A stretch of DNA of 22,224 nucleotides. Source: an uncultured Oscillospiraceae bacterium (lineage in GTDB: Bacteria; Bacillota; Clostridia; Oscillospirales; Oscillospiraceae). Location of the stretch: the NCBI GenBank assembly GCA_934589145.1, contig CAKTNW010000034.1, positions 1 through 22,224 of the forward strand. Reading direction: 5' to 3'. Position numbers and translations under genes: made by a program. This document shows, one piece after another, positions 20,762 through 22,224 of the stretch. The first letter of the stretch is position 1. Each line of letters starts with the position of its first letter. Below the pieces are notes generated by a model that saw nothing but the letters and a program-made list of their open reading frames with translations, was not told the DNA's origin and made no database searches.

Positions 20762-21874
20762 TCATCGTGCGAATACGTCCAACGCGTCCAGCAGGCTTTC
20801 CTCCCGGTCACAGTCGATCTCCCAGATCTCCTTGCCGTTTTGCAGCAGCAGCGTCTGGCCGTCCCACATGGCATTGTCCGCGCTGTACCAGGCGTGCGGC
20901 CAGCCGGGAACGGTGATCTCCCGCAGCGCGTAGACCCGCGCATGCTCCTTCACATAGCCGTCGGCCACCCATTGCCACGCGATGTGATACACGTCCGCGT
21001 CATAGTACCAACTGCTGTAGGAAGAGCCCGTTTCGGGATCGATGATATAAGGCCCCTTTTGCCGCAGGTAGCTGTGGCCGCACAGCAATTCGGAGAATTC
21101 CACCGCCCAGGAGTGATCGGGCTCGTCGGTATCGGAGAACACCTGTGCTGCCGTCGGTATCGGAAATTCATCCACAGGGATGCCATTGCCGGGGTCTGCG
21201 ATTACTGCGCGCAAAATGAGACACAGTACCAAAGCGGCCAGCGGCAGGAAGATGGACAGCAGTTGCAGGAGCTTTCCCCGCCGCAGCTCGGCGGGGGCGC
21301 GCTGTACACGCTTCAAAAGCATCCGCCGTCTGGTGGTCACGGCGCTGACGATGCAGGTGACGGCGGTGATCGTCCAGAACAGTACAAGTGCTCCCGCGGG
21401 AGCGAATATCCAGGCGACTCCGCTGACCAACTGCTCATATATGCCGGTATAGCCCTCCAAATAGCGGAAAAGCATATAGTAGAGCCATACGGGAATCACG
21501 CACAGGAGCACAATGCTCCATATGATTTGGCTTTTCAGCTTTTTGTCCAGCACCTCGTGGAGCATATCCTCATCGGTATTCAGCTCCGGCGCGGCGGGAT
21601 CGTCACAGCGGTAGATGTCCAGATCACCGGCCAGCTCACAGACATATTCCCAGCCGAATTCTTTGTAATCGGCAATGCGCTCCTTCTGGCCGTAGGTGCC
21701 GGGATTCTGCTTCACATCGATGCGGTAGCGCACCGGACGGGGGTCACCCTTTTCAAAGTTCATGGTCATACGGGAGCGGACGTCTGTCAGGAACAGGCCC
21801 TTCTTTGCCTGTTCGTCCAGCCAGCTCTCAATGGCGTCCACCTGATACACATAGTAGGGAAGGATCCTGATCAT
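20762..21874 (-). CDS. DUF2812 membrane protein, first copy
   Basis: The 370-residue product begins MIRILPYYVYQVDAIESWLDE, then continues through the DUF2812 core (GWEYVCELAGDLDIYR, APELNTDE) to residue ~112. Three hydrophobic segments follow (about 117-135, 151-178, 202-223) and then an outside-facing C-terminal region of ~145 residues, with SSWYYDADVYHIAWQWVADG and the ending LLQNGKEIWEIDCDRE...LDVFAR. The ATG at 21874 is preceded by GAGGAGG seven bases away, and overlaps the padR stop by four bases (ATGA), so the two are translationally coupled. A longer in-frame start at 21928 lies within padR and adds 18 unrelated residues. No function is known. Confidence 0.9.
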   Translation of the reverse strand: MIRILPYYVYQVDAIESWLDEQAKKGLFLTDVRSRMTMNFEKGDPRPVRYRIDVKQNPGTYGQKERIADYKEFGWEYVCELAGDLDIYRCDDPAAPELNTDEDMLHEVLDKKLKSQIIWSIVLLCVIPVWLYYMLFRYLEGYTGIYEQLVSGVAWIFAPAGALVLFWTITAVTCIVSAVTTRRRMLLKRVQRAPAELRRGKLLQLLSIFLPLAALVLCLILRAVIADPGNGIPVDEFPIPTAAQVFSDTDEPDHSWAVEFSELLCGHSYLRQKGPYIIDPETGSSYSSWYYDADVYHIAWQWVADGYVKEHARVYALREITVPGWPHAWYSADNAMWDGQTLLLQNGKEIWEIDCDREESLLDALDVFAR

Positions 21875-22188
21875 GCGTTTTCCTCCTCTCTGTCCGCGTC
21901 GCGGATGCAGCGGCGCAGACGGGCACATTCGGCGTCATACAGCTTTTTTCCCGCGTCGGTCAGCTCATAGGTGCGCTTGCGGCCCTCCACGCTGACCTCC
22001 CGGATCATCTTCTCCTCCGTCAGCTTGGAGAGAATGGTGTACAGTGTCCCCGGCCCCAGGCTCATGCGCCCGCCGGTGGTCTCGCTGATCCACTGGACGA
22101 TCTCCACGCCGCACAGCGTCCGGCGGCGCAGGGCCATCAGCACATAGAACATGGGCTCCGACAGGGTCTCCAATGACCGTTTCGGCAT
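21871..22188 (-). CDS. PadR family transcriptional regulator
   Basis: The 105-residue product is a short PadR-type winged helix. The recognition region (GRMSLGPGTLYTILSKLTEEKMI, about residues 40-62) and the wing with VEGRKRTYELTDAGKK are clear, and the N-terminus has the usual EPMFYVLMALRRRTLCGVEI. PadR proteins are dimeric repressors, often autoregulated, that respond to small ligands or to membrane stress. Here it leads an operon with three DUF2812 genes, overlapping the first by four bases, so those genes are its likely targets. ATG 22188 has AAAGGAG about nine to ten bases upstream. The promoter lies at or beyond the right edge of the window. Confidence 0.94.
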   Translation of the reverse strand: MPKRSLETLSEPMFYVLMALRRRTLCGVEIVQWISETTGGRMSLGPGTLYTILSKLTEEKMIREVSVEGRKRTYELTDAGKKLYDAECARLRRCIRDADREEENA

Positions 22189-22213
22189 GGTGCTCCGCTC
22201 CTTTCCTTGAATA

Positions 22214-22224
22214 TCGTTTTACGA
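22214..22224. promoter_or_regulatory. Possible PadR operator, cut by the window edge
   Basis: TCGT-TTT-ACGA (22214-22224) is a perfect four-base inverted repeat 26 bases upstream of padR, and its left side continues as ATATCGT. If the next bases outside the window are TAT it becomes a longer palindrome. Its position fits an autoregulatory operator; the assignment is tentative. Confidence 0.25.

Overview
The window looks like chromosomal DNA from a spore-forming, fairly GC-rich member of the Clostridia, most likely of the Oscillospiraceae/Ruminococcaceae type. The evidence is the set of endosporulation genes (spoIIR, a gerW/ytfJ homologue, a spoIVFA/spoIVFB-like pair), the fused ispH-rpsA gene that is familiar in Clostridia, and the scpA-scpB and cmk-plsC-ispH gene orders. 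The genus call is inference. I see no tRNA, rRNA, CRISPR array, prophage or complete transposase gene.

Layout on the plus strand. 1-165 is the tail of a DUF1015-like gene, followed by a strong terminator. 256-2115 holds an unusual membrane-extended ispE and spoIIR. 2804-5596 is a run with its own promoter: a site-2 protease, scpA, scpB and a DUF2953 protein. A 275-bp element with terminal inverted repeats (5604-5878, MITE-like) separates this run from the gerW homologue (5916). From dacF (6377) to the ispH-rpsA fusion (ending 13200) the genes are packed with 4-10 nt overlaps or tiny gaps: dacF, rluB-type pseudouridine synthase, RpiR regulator, BaiN/HI0933-type flavoprotein, cmk, plsC, ispH-rpsA. 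After a bidirectional terminator come the spoIVFA/FB-like pair behind a convincing sigma-E promoter, a radical SAM/DUF2344 pair and rplS.

Minus-strand genes. A 58-residue membrane protein (2389-2565) is divergent from the site-2 protease. A 128-residue membrane protein of unknown function (13273-13659) is convergent with ispH-rpsA. At the right end, padR and three tandem DUF2812 membrane-protein paralogues form one operon (22188 down to 18330) that ends at a terminator shared with rplS.

How the genes fit together. Most of the window is housekeeping: isoprenoid synthesis (ispE, ispH), chromosome segregation (ScpAB), cell wall (DacF), phospholipid (PlsC), CMP kinase and ribosomal proteins S1 and L19. 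The sporulation genes are interleaved: SpoIIR signals from forespore to mother cell, and the SpoIVFA/FB pair would process pro-sigma-K. The least explained parts are the padR/triple-DUF2812 operon, the inverted-repeat element at 5604-5878, the hairpin that buries the spoIIR ribosome binding site, the helically phased TTACA repeats at 2650-2699, and the transmembrane extension on IspE.
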